64,000 bases of DNA from VBCK01 sp036270655 (GTDB lineage: Bacteria; Pseudomonadota; Gammaproteobacteria; Burkholderiales; Burkholderiaceae_F): assembly GCA_036270655.1 (NCBI GenBank), contig DATBCD010000107.1, positions 1-64,000 on the forward strand, written 5' to 3'. Numbering within the stretch: position 1 is the first letter of the stretch; each line of letters starts with the position of its first letter. Below, one piece after another: positions 8,680-16,318 of the stretch. The notes beneath the pieces were generated by a model that did no database searches, was not told the DNA's origin, and saw nothing but the letters and a program-made list of their open reading frames with translations. The position numbers were made by a program, and so were the translations under genes.

Positions 8680-9036
8680 ATGGACGAAGCCAACCCCACC
8701 AGCGATCGTTATCTGGATCTATCGCTGAGGCTGCTGACGATCTTCGTTCTGGTGTCGCTGGTGTGCTGTGTCGCGTTCCTGACCTATCGCTGGGTCATGC
8801 CTCGATGGCACGGGACGCCGCTCGCTCCGATCCAGCCACGCAACGCGGACATCGTTTCTCCGGCTCCGGCCACCGCGGCAGCACCGGCCCCCGCGGACCA
8901 GATCCTGATGGACCCGCACAAGACGTTCCGGTGCGTCGAGCAGGGGAAAGTCACGTTCTCGGATCGCTCGTGCGACACCGGATTCGTGCAGATCCTGCCG
9001 CTCAATCCGTCCCAGCAACCTGCCGCCGGACGGTGA
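8680..9036 (+). CDS. Membrane-anchored DUF4124-like protein
   Basis: A 118-residue protein: cytoplasmic start, one transmembrane helix (about residues 15-40), an Ala/Pro-rich linker (IVSPAPATAAAPAPA), then a short C-terminal module FRCVEQGKVTFSDRSCDTG. The paired cysteines and the K-x-T-x-SDR-x-C pattern resemble the DUF4124 module of small periplasmic proteins of unknown role. It is divergent from the htrA-like gene and 19 bases upstream of the Rieske gene, possibly in an operon with it. Confidence 0.6.
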   Translation: MDEANPTSDRYLDLSLRLLTIFVLVSLVCCVAFLTYRWVMPRWHGTPLAPIQPRNADIVSPAPATAAAPAPADQILMDPHKTFRCVEQGKVTFSDRSCDTGFVQILPLNPSQQPAAGR

Positions 9037-9055
9037 GCCCGGCGCTGATCGGGTC

Positions 9056-10189
9056 ATGAACGCGCCGGACACGAAGGCTTCCCGCCGCTCCAACCTGGAT
9101 CCGGCGCTGGTTTCCAGGTCGGTGCCCTTGCCCGTCGCCTGGTATCTGGATCGGGCCTGGTACGAACGCGAGATGCTGCTGCTGTTCGATCGCGGTCCGA
9201 ACTACGCCGGCCACGAGTTGCTGGTGCCGCAGCCTGGCGACTACATGAGCCTGCCCTGGATGGACGACCGCAAGGTTCTGGTGCGCGATGCCGATGGCGT
9301 GAACCTGCTGTCGAACGTGTGCCGGCACCGGCAGGCACGCCTGCTGGACGGGCGCGGGCGGATTCAGAACATCGTGTGCCCCGTGCATCGATGGACCTAC
9401 GATCTGGATGGCCGCCTGCTCGGGGCACCCGACTTCGACCACGTGCCGCAGTGCTCGCTGCCGACCACGCGCCTGACCAACTGGCGCGGCCTGCTGTTTG
9501 CCGGCCCGCGCGACGCCAGCCGCGATCTGGCCGATTTCCCGCTGGCGGCCGATTACGACTGGACCGGTTACGTGTTCGATCGCGCCATCGTCGAGGAGTG
9601 TGCGTTCAACTGGAAGGAATTTCTCGAGATATTCCTCGAGCTGTACCACGTCGAAGCCGCCCATCCGGGCCTGCGCAAGTGGGTCGACGCGGGCAACTAC
9701 GAGTGGGGCTTCGGCGACCGCTGGAGCTATCAGATCCTGGGCGTCAACGACCAGCTGCGCGTGCAGACGTCGGCCAATTACGAGAAGTACCGCGATGCGA
9801 TCCTGCAATACTCGGGCGGCGAGCTGCCAAAGTACGGGACGGTGTGGTCGATTCTGTATCCGAACGTGATGTTCGAGTGGTATCCGTATGCGCTGGTCGT
9901 CAGCACCCTGATCCCGCGCGGGCCGGACCACACGACCAACGTGGTCGAGTTCTACTATCCGGAGGAAATCCACGCGTTCGAGCGCCAGATCGTCGAGGCG
10001 CATCAGGCCTGCTACGCGGAGTCGTCGGTCGAGGACGCGCGCATTTGCGCTCGCCTGCATGAAGGGCGCCGCGCGCTCTGGCTGGCCGGCGAAGACGACG
10101 TGGGGCCCTATCACACGCCGCACGAAGACGGCATGATCCATCTGCACGATTGGATACGCCGCGAAATGGGCCAGCGGCGAACGCCCTGA
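9056..10189 (+). CDS. Rieske-type aromatic ring-hydroxylating oxygenase, alpha subunit
   Basis: A 377-residue protein. The Rieske [2Fe-2S] ligands are C89-x-H91 (VCRHR) and C108-x2-H111 (CPVHRW). The mononuclear iron site includes His198 and His203 in the pattern NWKEFLEIFLELYHVEAAH, which matches the usual NWK-x-ExYHxxxxH signature of ring-hydroxylating dioxygenase alpha subunits. No beta subunit, ferredoxin or reductase lies nearby, so it either works alone with a remote reductase (as choline or carnitine monooxygenase-type enzymes do) or acts on a special substrate. The substrate cannot be predicted. It ends 6 bases from the convergent tcdA. Confidence 0.88.
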   Translation: MNAPDTKASRRSNLDPALVSRSVPLPVAWYLDRAWYEREMLLLFDRGPNYAGHELLVPQPGDYMSLPWMDDRKVLVRDADGVNLLSNVCRHRQARLLDGRGRIQNIVCPVHRWTYDLDGRLLGAPDFDHVPQCSLPTTRLTNWRGLLFAGPRDASRDLADFPLAADYDWTGYVFDRAIVEECAFNWKEFLEIFLELYHVEAAHPGLRKWVDAGNYEWGFGDRWSYQILGVNDQLRVQTSANYEKYRDAILQYSGGELPKYGTVWSILYPNVMFEWYPYALVVSTLIPRGPDHTTNVVEFYYPEEIHAFERQIVEAHQACYAESSVEDARICARLHEGRRALWLAGEDDVGPYHTPHEDGMIHLHDWIRREMGQRRTP

Positions 10190-10195
10190 CGGCCG

Positions 10196-11050
10196 TCAAG
10201 CCTGGATGATTCGCTCCACCGCGCGCGCGGCGGCGGCAAAGCCAAACGGGGCGGTGACGACGACCGAGGAGCCGTATCCGGCGCAGGCCAGGCTCGAAGA
10301 AAAAGCCCTCTCCCCCGAAAAAGCCCTCTCCCCCAGCCCCTCTCGCGCAAGCGGGAGAGGGGAGGAACCCGCGGTCGCCTGGTTGCTGCCGTCCGGCGGC
10401 TGAGGCCGCCGGACCGGCTCGTCCGAATAGATCGCGTCGACCCCGAACAGCGGCCGACGGTTCGCTGTTTCCCGGGCGAATCCGTGACGCCGCCGAAGCC
10501 GGTATCGGACCTTCGCAAGCAACGGATCGCCCAGCGCGCGCGCCAGATCGGCGCAGCGGATCCGGGTCGGGTCGGTCCGCCCGCCGGCCGCTCCACACGT
10601 GACCACCCGAAGACCGATGCCTGCCGCGTAGGCGATCAGGGCGGCCTTGGAGGAGACCTGGTCGATGCAATCGAGCACCAGGTCGAGGTCGCGGATCAGT
10701 TCCGTTACGTTTTCCCCGGTGACGAATTCCTCGATGCGCGTCACCTGCGCGCGCGGGTTGATCGCTTCGATGCGCTGCGCCATCGCGACTACCTTGGCTT
10801 TGCCGAACTCGGGGTCGAGCGCCTGTATCTGGCGGTTCGCATTGCTTTCGGAGACGTGGTCCAGATCGATCAGCGTGATGCGCTCCACCCCGCTGCGCGC
10901 CAGCGCCTCGGCCGCCCAGGAACCTACCCCGCCGACCCCGACGACGGCGACGCGCGCCGCGCGCAGCCGGGCATGCGCCTGCGCGCCCAACAGGCGGGTG
11001 ACGCCGCCAAAGCGCCGCTCGATGTCGGCGGCCGAGGGGTCCAGCTGCAT
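10196..11050 (-). CDS. tcdA: tRNA threonylcarbamoyladenosine dehydratase (TcdA/CsdL)
   Basis: A 284-residue E1-like enzyme that cyclises t6A37 in tRNA with ATP. The nucleotide-binding GVGGVGS is at residues 38-44, followed by LIDLDHVSESNANRQ. Conserved LVLDCIDQVSSKAAL, VTCGAAGGRTDPT and the C-terminal CAGYGSSVVVTAPFGF identify the family. In a loop shortly before that C-terminal block, residues about 229-250 are encoded by a REP-like palindrome, including a tandem 18-bp duplication read as ERAFSG/ERAFSS. The frame is kept, so the gene is probably functional. Only 31 bases separate its start from the divergent pdxH. Confidence 0.92.
   Translation of the reverse strand: MQLDPSAADIERRFGGVTRLLGAQAHARLRAARVAVVGVGGVGSWAAEALARSGVERITLIDLDHVSESNANRQIQALDPEFGKAKVVAMAQRIEAINPRAQVTRIEEFVTGENVTELIRDLDLVLDCIDQVSSKAALIAYAAGIGLRVVTCGAAGGRTDPTRIRCADLARALGDPLLAKVRYRLRRRHGFARETANRRPLFGVDAIYSDEPVRRPQPPDGSNQATAGSSPLPLAREGLGERAFSGERAFSSSLACAGYGSSVVVTAPFGFAAAARAVERIIQA
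10299..10366. repeat. REP-like palindrome inside the tcdA coding region
   Basis: Two perfect 18-bp tandem copies of GAAAAAGCCCTCTCCCCC (10299-10316 and 10317-10334) lead into CCCCTCTCGC-GCAA-GCGGGAGAGGGG, the same palindrome seen at 352-391, 16.2 kb and 50.2 kb. It lies wholly within the tcdA frame and adds about 22 residues. Confidence 0.85.
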
Positions 11051-11081
11051 GACGCATTCTAGATTTGTGTAGTCTTGAAAT

Positions 11082-11720
11082 ATGTCGATCTCGAACCAGC
11101 GGACCGAGTACGGGCGGGCGCGACTGAGCGAGCAGACCGCGGCTCAGGACCCGATCGAGCAGTTCGGGCGCTGGTTCGACGAGGCGGTGGCGGCCGCGGT
11201 GCGCGAAGTCAACGCGATGAGCCTGGCCACGGCCACGCGGGACGGCCGCCCGTGCGTACGCATCGTGCTGATGAAGGACTTCGACGCCTCGGGTTTCGTC
11301 TTTTACACGAACTACGACAGCCGCAAGGGGCGCGAGCTGCAGGACAACCCGCGCGCCTGCGCGCTGTTCTTCTGGAGCGAGCTGGAGCGGCAGGTGCGGA
11401 TCGAAGGGACCGTGTCGCGCATCCCGGCCGAGGAATCGGACCGCTATTTCGCGCAACGCCCGCTGGACGCGCAACTGGGCGCCTGGGCCTCGCCCCAGAG
11501 CCAGCCGATCGCAGACCGGGCCGAGCTGGAGGCGCGGCTGGACGGGGTACGGGCACGCTTTTCGCTGGAAACGGCCCCGCCCCGACCTCCGCAGTGGGGC
11601 GGCCTGCGGATCGCGCCGGCGCAGATCGAGTTCTGGCAGGGCGGCGCGGCCCGGCTGCACGACCGGCTGCTGTACGTGCGGGACGGCGGGGGCTGGCGCC
11701 GCAGCCGCCTGGCCCCCTGA
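11082..11720 (+). CDS. pdxH: Pyridoxamine 5'-phosphate oxidase
   Basis: A 212-residue FMN-dependent oxidase making pyridoxal 5'-phosphate from PNP or PMP. Characteristic blocks in order: DPIEQFGRWFDEAV, MSLATATRDGRPCVRIVLMKD, GFVFYTNYDSRKG (FMN binding), ALFFWSELERQVRIEG, SPQSQPI, and the C-terminal PPQWGGLRIAP...EFWQGG...LHDRLLY substrate-binding region. The length is normal. The ATG at 11082 matches the family N-terminus. It is divergent from tcdA with a 31-base spacer, so the two promoters must overlap. Confidence 0.95.
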   Translation: MSISNQRTEYGRARLSEQTAAQDPIEQFGRWFDEAVAAAVREVNAMSLATATRDGRPCVRIVLMKDFDASGFVFYTNYDSRKGRELQDNPRACALFFWSELERQVRIEGTVSRIPAEESDRYFAQRPLDAQLGAWASPQSQPIADRAELEARLDGVRARFSLETAPPRPPQWGGLRIAPAQIEFWQGGAARLHDRLLYVRDGGGWRRSRLAP

Positions 11721-11846
11721 GACGCGCAAATACCCGGTCCGACCTGGACAGACCGGCCTTCAGGGGTCGTCCAAACGTCCGAAAGGGGGTCGTTGAACCG
11801 CGCGCGTAGCGTTAATATGTCACATCTTGTTGCAGGCAGGACTGCT

Positions 11847-12530
11847 ATGAGCGCCGACCAGATCTCGATCATCATCGTCGAAGACGAGCCAGAGTTCCGC
11901 CGACGCTTTGCCCAGATCATCGAAAACGAGCCGACGATGCGGCTGGCGGGCGTCGCGGCCAACAAGCGCGAGGCCCAGGCGCTGATCGACCGCGAGGATT
12001 TCGATGTGATGCTGATCGATCTGGGACTGCCCGACGGCACCGGGATCGATCTGATCCGCAACGTCAGTCAGAGAAAGCCGGACGTCGACATCATGGTGGT
12101 GACCGTATTCGGCGACGAACAGCACGTGGTCTCGTCGATCGAAGCAGGCGCCACCGGCTATATCTTGAAGGATTCGACTCCGGCCGACGTGATCTCCTGC
12201 ATCCGACTGCTGCGTGCCGGAGGCTCCCCGGTCAGTCCGGTAGTGGCACGCAGCGTGCTGCGGGCGATCCGCTCGCGCATGGGCGGCAACACCGGCCAGA
12301 CACTGCCGCCGCGCGCCAGCTCGAGCGACAACAACCCGCTGTCGGCGCGCGAAACCGAAATCCTGCAGCTGCTGGCCAAGGGCATGAGCTTCAACGAGAT
12401 CGGCGAAATCCTCGGCATTTCGCCCCACACGGTCACGGCTCACATCAAGAAGATTTACCGCAAGCTGGCGGTGCACTCGCGCGGAGAAGCGGTATACGAG
12501 GCCAGCCAGATGGGTCTGCTGAAGAGCTGA
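11847..12530 (+). CDS. LuxR/NarL-type two-component response regulator
   Basis: A 228-residue regulator. The receiver domain (1-125) has acidic residues DE at 13-14, the phospho-acceptor Asp58 in DVMLIDLGLP, and the switch Lys in GYILKDS. A Ser/Asn-rich linker leads to a LuxR-type helix-turn-helix (about 160-222): LSARETEILQLLAKG, GEILGISPHTVTAHIKKIYRKL. The ATG at 11847 puts the receiver strand at the usual place; in-frame ATG codons upstream (11817) would add residues without homology. The sensor kinase follows 26 bases later, so the pair is an operon in regulator-first order. Confidence 0.9.
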   Translation: MSADQISIIIVEDEPEFRRRFAQIIENEPTMRLAGVAANKREAQALIDREDFDVMLIDLGLPDGTGIDLIRNVSQRKPDVDIMVVTVFGDEQHVVSSIEAGATGYILKDSTPADVISCIRLLRAGGSPVSPVVARSVLRAIRSRMGGNTGQTLPPRASSSDNNPLSARETEILQLLAKGMSFNEIGEILGISPHTVTAHIKKIYRKLAVHSRGEAVYEASQMGLLKS

Positions 12531-12556
12531 CATGCGCTCACGGTGAGGTCGGACGC

Positions 12557-14476
12557 GTGGCTGGATCGCTGCGCCGGCTCGGTTGTCTGCTGCTGCTGCT
12601 GACGGCGTCGGCGACCGCGCAGCCGCCGTCTGTCGATCTGGACCGGGTGCAGGTCATCCGCCAGGTTGAATGGGCTTCCCACGAGGTCGGCCAGGCGCCT
12701 GCGCCGGACGCCGAATGGACCCGCTTCGACCTGCCGTTGAGCTGGCCGGTCAAGGAAGGCGCGCCGCTGCGGGCAGTCACGCTGCGGATGCACTTCAATC
12801 TGCCGTCGATGCCGGTCGAACCCTGGGCCGTGCTGCTGTCGGAGGCAACCGACGGGGGCACGATAACGATCAACGGCCACTTCGAAGGGCAGATCCGCTC
12901 GCCCGACGCGACCGCTCACGTGCGTTGGTGGCGTCCTCATATGTCCACCGTCGATCCGTCCGATCTGGTGGCCGGCGATAACGTGCTGCTGCTCCAGACA
13001 CCGTTTCGTTCCGGCATGCATACGCTGTCCGGCGTGGAAGTGGGGCCCCTGGCCCGGATCGTGGCGCACTTCGACTGGCAGTACTTCCTGGACCGGACGA
13101 TTATCTGGATCGGCGCCACCGTTGCGGCCATGATCGCGCTGATCTTCGGCGTGCTGTGGTGGCGCCGGCGCGACGCGCTGTTGGGCCTGCTGGCGCTCGC
13201 GTCGGCATTCTGGATCACCTTCAGCGTCTATTACCTGGTCGACATCTTTCCCCTGACCTGGCGGCTGGCGCTCGAATTTCTGCACTACGCCAGCACCGGC
13301 GCGTTCGCCGCCGCGATCAGCATGGCGATATTGCGCTTGTGCGGCCTGCGCCACGCGCGCTGGGAATGGCTCATCGTCGCGTACGCCGCGCTCGCGCCGC
13401 TGATGCTGGTGGTGACCAACGGCGCCGTGGCGCCCTATCTCGACGAGGTCTGGCTGCCGGGTCTGCTCGCGATCGCAGCGGCCGCCACGGGCCTGGCGAT
13501 GTACCGCAGCATGCAGTCGCTGGAGGCCCCGCAACCGATCGTGCTGATCGCGGCGGTGGTGGCGATCAGCGCCGCGGGGGTGGACATCGGGGGGCTGGTT
13601 TTCGGGCCCGGAGCGATGAACGGGGCCCACGCGCTCAGCTGGGCCGGGCCGCTGCTGCTGTTTGCGATGGGAACGCCGCTGGTCGAGCACTTCATCGACG
13701 TGCTGCGCGAGGCCGAGATCGCCCGCGCCGAGCTCGAAAGCCGCGTGCGGGAGCGCGAGCAGCTGCTCAAGCGCAATTTCGAACGGCTGCGCGAGAGCGA
13801 GCGGATCAAGGCCGAGGGGCAGGAGCGCCAGCGCATCATGCAGGACATGCACGACGGGCTGGGCTCGCAGTTGATGTCGTCGCTGATGCTGGTCGAGCGG
13901 GGGGCCATGACCAACGAGCAGGTCGCGCAGATGCTGCGCGAATCGATCGACGACTTGCGGCTGGCGATCGACGCGCTGGCGGCGGAGGAAGCCGACCTGG
14001 GCTCGGCCCTCGGCAACCTGCGCTACCGCATCGAGCCGCGGCTGCGCGCCGCCGGCATCGAGCTGGCGTGGGATGCGCGCAGCCTGCCCGAGAGCATCGG
14101 TCTGCATCCGGATGCGGTGCTGCCGGTCCTGCGGATCGTGCAGGAGGCGCTGAACAACGCGCTGAAGCACAGCGCCGCCCGGGTTGCGCGCGTGACCTTC
14201 GATACGACGCGCCTGGGTGAGTCCGAGTACCTGGACATCCGCATCGCCGACAACGGCCGCGGGATGTCCACCGAGGGTGTCGGCGGGCGCGGCCTGCTGA
14301 ACATGCGCAACCGCGCGCTGCGTATCGGCGCGCAGCTGAACATCGTGTCGGCGCCCGGCTCCGGCACGGTCGTGCACTTGCGCTGCAAGCTGGATCCGAG
14401 CCACATCACGAACACGAAGGAACCGAAGACCGCGCTCAACACGCAGGCGGTGATCGAACGCGCAAGGCAGTCCTAG
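12557..14476 (+). CDS. 7TM sensor histidine kinase (HisKA_3, 7TMR-DISM-like)
   Basis: A 639-residue kinase starting at GTG. A signal peptide (1-21) is followed by an extracytoplasmic beta-rich domain (about 25-170), about seven transmembrane helices (about 180-395), a coiled coil (about 400-425), and a NarX/DegS-type dimerisation domain with the phospho-acceptor His432 in QDMHDGLG. The HATPase domain shows the N box EALNNALKH, then DNGRGM and GGRGLLNMRNR. The layout matches 7TMR-DISM sensors, whose outer domain is thought to bind a small ligand; the signal here is unknown. Its partner is the LuxR-type regulator just upstream. Confidence 0.88.
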   Translation: MAGSLRRLGCLLLLLTASATAQPPSVDLDRVQVIRQVEWASHEVGQAPAPDAEWTRFDLPLSWPVKEGAPLRAVTLRMHFNLPSMPVEPWAVLLSEATDGGTITINGHFEGQIRSPDATAHVRWWRPHMSTVDPSDLVAGDNVLLLQTPFRSGMHTLSGVEVGPLARIVAHFDWQYFLDRTIIWIGATVAAMIALIFGVLWWRRRDALLGLLALASAFWITFSVYYLVDIFPLTWRLALEFLHYASTGAFAAAISMAILRLCGLRHARWEWLIVAYAALAPLMLVVTNGAVAPYLDEVWLPGLLAIAAAATGLAMYRSMQSLEAPQPIVLIAAVVAISAAGVDIGGLVFGPGAMNGAHALSWAGPLLLFAMGTPLVEHFIDVLREAEIARAELESRVREREQLLKRNFERLRESERIKAEGQERQRIMQDMHDGLGSQLMSSLMLVERGAMTNEQVAQMLRESIDDLRLAIDALAAEEADLGSALGNLRYRIEPRLRAAGIELAWDARSLPESIGLHPDAVLPVLRIVQEALNNALKHSAARVARVTFDTTRLGESEYLDIRIADNGRGMSTEGVGGRGLLNMRNRALRIGAQLNIVSAPGSGTVVHLRCKLDPSHITNTKEPKTALNTQAVIERARQS

Positions 14477-14489
14477 CTGAATCAGCTGG

Positions 14490-14514
14490 CTTTTCGGGCC
14501 GAAGGCCGGAAAAG
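14490..14514. terminator. Hairpin after the sensor kinase gene
   Basis: CTTTTCGGGCC-GAA-GGCCGGAAAAG forms an 11-bp stem with one mismatch, 14 bases after the kinase stop. It may end the regulator-kinase transcript, though no U-tract follows and the DUF72 ribosome-binding site begins 4 bases later. Confidence 0.45.
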
Positions 14515-14529
14515 GTTGGAGGTGGGGGC

Positions 14530-15576
14530 CTGAGCGATTTTTTCGACCTGACTTCTCCCGGCGACGCGGCAGCAGACGAATCGCACGGGCCTGTCGAGCC
14601 CGCGACGGCGGATGAGGAACTGGTGCGCCTGGGCCGGCACCTGCCCGCCAGCGTCCACCTCGGCACCTCGTCGTGGTCTTTCCCCGGCTGGCGCGGCCTG
14701 GTTTACGAGGGTGAATACGGCGAGTCGCGCCTGGCGCGCCAGGGGCTGGCGGCGTACGCGCGACACCCGCTGCTGCGCGCCGTCGGCATCGATCGCGGCT
14801 ACTACCAGGCGTTGGACGCGGCCGAATGGTCGCGCTACGCGCGCGAGGTTCCGGAGCGCTTCCGCTTCGTGATCAAGGCCCCGGCGGCCGTTACCGACCC
14901 GCTGACGCCCGGCGCACGCCGTGCGCCGGGCCAGGGCGCAACGGCCAACCCGCGCTTTCTCGATGCCACCTATGCGGCCGAGCACTTCGTGCTTCCTGCG
15001 CTGGAGGGGCTGGGGCAGAAAGCCGGCCCGCTGGTGCTTCAGTTCGCGCCGATGCCCTCCGACCTGACCCGGGACAGCCACGCCCTGATCGAACGGATTG
15101 CCGAGTTCCTGGCCAGGCTGCCCGCATCTGACGGCCAGGCGCGGCCGATCTACGCGGTGGAGTTGCGCAATCCCGAACTGCTGACGCCGCGTTTCGTGCA
15201 TCGGATGCGCGAGGTTGGCGCACGTCTGTGCGTCGGAATCCACGCCCGCATGCCGCCGCTGGCCCGCCAGGCCGCCGCGCTGAGAAGCATGGACGCGCAG
15301 GAGGCTCCGGACAATGGCTGGTCGCTGGCCGGGCCGCTGGTGGTCCGGTGGAGCCTGCACGCGGGGTTCGGTTATGAGCAGGCCAGGGCCCGCTACGCCC
15401 CTTTCAATCGCCTGGTCGACCCCGACCTGGTGACGCGCGGAACCCTGGTGCACCTGATCCGGGTCGCGCTGCGCAGCCACCAGAACGCCTTCGTGATCGT
15501 CAACAACAAGGCCGAGGGGTGCGCGCCGCTGTCGTGCGTGGAGCTTGCTCGTGCGCTCGCCGAGCGCGTTGACTGA
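14530..15576 (+). CDS. DUF72 family protein (YecE-like), probable CTG start
   Basis: A TIM-barrel-like DUF72 protein of unknown role: HLGTSSWSFPGW, RFRFVIKAPAAVTDP, VLQFAPMP, YAVELRNPE, and the C-terminal FVIVNNKAEGCAPLS. The first ATG/GTG/TTG in frame is GTG 14623, starting just before the conserved domain. The frame stays open upstream, reads SDFFDLTSPGDAAADE, a plausible family-like N-terminal tail, and is preceded by GGAGG at 14518-14522, seven bases before a CTG at 14530. I therefore prefer CTG 14530 (348 residues); if wrong, the start is GTG 14623 (317 residues). Confidence 0.75.
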   Translation: MSDFFDLTSPGDAAADESHGPVEPATADEELVRLGRHLPASVHLGTSSWSFPGWRGLVYEGEYGESRLARQGLAAYARHPLLRAVGIDRGYYQALDAAEWSRYAREVPERFRFVIKAPAAVTDPLTPGARRAPGQGATANPRFLDATYAAEHFVLPALEGLGQKAGPLVLQFAPMPSDLTRDSHALIERIAEFLARLPASDGQARPIYAVELRNPELLTPRFVHRMREVGARLCVGIHARMPPLARQAAALRSMDAQEAPDNGWSLAGPLVVRWSLHAGFGYEQARARYAPFNRLVDPDLVTRGTLVHLIRVALRSHQNAFVIVNNKAEGCAPLSCVELARALAERVD

Positions 15577-15626
15577 AACCGAGCCGTAGCGATCGGTCGT
15601 AGCCGTTGGGCCGTTTGGCGTTCGGG

Positions 15627-16159
15627 GCCGTTGGACTGCCGGGCCTACCGTCGGCACTCGCCGCTGCGCGCGGCTCCGGGCATTCTTTCGTCACAGTTGC
15701 ACAGACCGCGCGGCGGAGGCACCACGACCGTCCAGAGCACCTCAGCCGGCCACTTTCCTGTTCCGCCGCGCTCCTGCCAGGCCCTGCGCCGTGCTCTCGT
15801 CGAGCGCCAACGGTCTCCCGTCAGTCCAACGGAATACCGACGCCGCAGTGCCACGGCTCCAGCGCAATGTTGGAGGTCATCGCATGCTCTTGTTCATAGC
15901 TTGCGATGACCTCCACAGGCGCGGTGGAGGCTACGCAGGCTGAGGTGGTCAATCCGTTGGACTGACGGGAGACCGTTGGCGCTCGACGAGAGCACGGCGC
16001 AGGGCCTGGTAAGAGCGCGGCGGAACCGAACAATCGCCGGCTGAGGCGCTCCGAACTGCTGCGACGCTTCCGCCGCGCGGTCTATGCAATTGTGACGGCG
16101 CAAGGCCCGGAGCCGCGCGCAGCGGCGAGTGCCGACGGTAGGCCCGGCAGTCCAACGGC
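15627..16159. repeat. Head-to-head pair of the inverted-repeat element (copies 2 and 3)
   Basis: A forward copy (15627-15833) and a reverse copy (15953-16159), each 207 bp, are the same sequence as bases 12 onward of copy 1. The outer 55 bp and inner roughly 56 bp of the arms are identical between the two copies; the middle has diverged but without insertions or deletions. Copy 3 continues beyond 207 bp with the CCTCCA...TGGAGG segment found in copy 1, while copy 2 is cut short. The two arms form a perfect-ended large inverted repeat with a 119-bp spacer. No gene was found in this interval. Confidence 0.85.
15872..15914. repeat. 13-bp hairpin in the spacer of the element pair
   Basis: GGAGGTCATCGCA (15872-15884) and TGCGATGACCTCC (15902-15914) are perfect reverse complements around 17 bases. 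The sequence GAGGTCATCGCAAGCTATGAACA also appears in copy 1 (from about 259), so this hairpin arose where fragments of two element copies meet. Confidence 0.7.
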
Positions 16160-16290
16160 CCGGGACCTCAAACGGCGCGCCCAAACGGCTGGCCCTCTCC
16201 CCCTCCCCTCTCCCGCTGCGCGGGCGAGGGGCGATACAGCCGCGATCGATCGCCCCTCGCCCGCGCAAGCGAGAGGGGTGATCGGGCGCC
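16160..16290. repeat. Element tail and REP-like palindromes
   Basis: The linker AACGGCGCGCCCAAACGGC (16171-16189) matches the one after copy 1 and leads to CCCTCTCCCCCTCCCCTCTCC, then two nested palindromes: CTCCCGC-TGCG-CGGGCGAG and GGCGAGGGGCGAT...ATCGCCCCTCGCC with an inner GATCGATC. This is the same composite order (inverted-repeat element, linker, REP-like palindrome) as at 293-391. It lies just after the msrA 3' end and may act as its terminator. Confidence 0.7.
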
Positions 16291-16318
16291 TCTCGCAATC
16301 GGAAGAAGGCAGAGGGAG

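Noticed and set aside
9900..11729. A 609-codon minus-strand frame over the Rieske gene, tcdA and pdxH
   Set aside because: It is a GC-driven shadow of three well supported genes with no domain of its own.
15627..16159. CRISPR-like or insertion-sequence interpretation of the repeats
   Set aside because: The copies are two long inverted arms, not short direct repeats with spacers, and there is no transposase frame.
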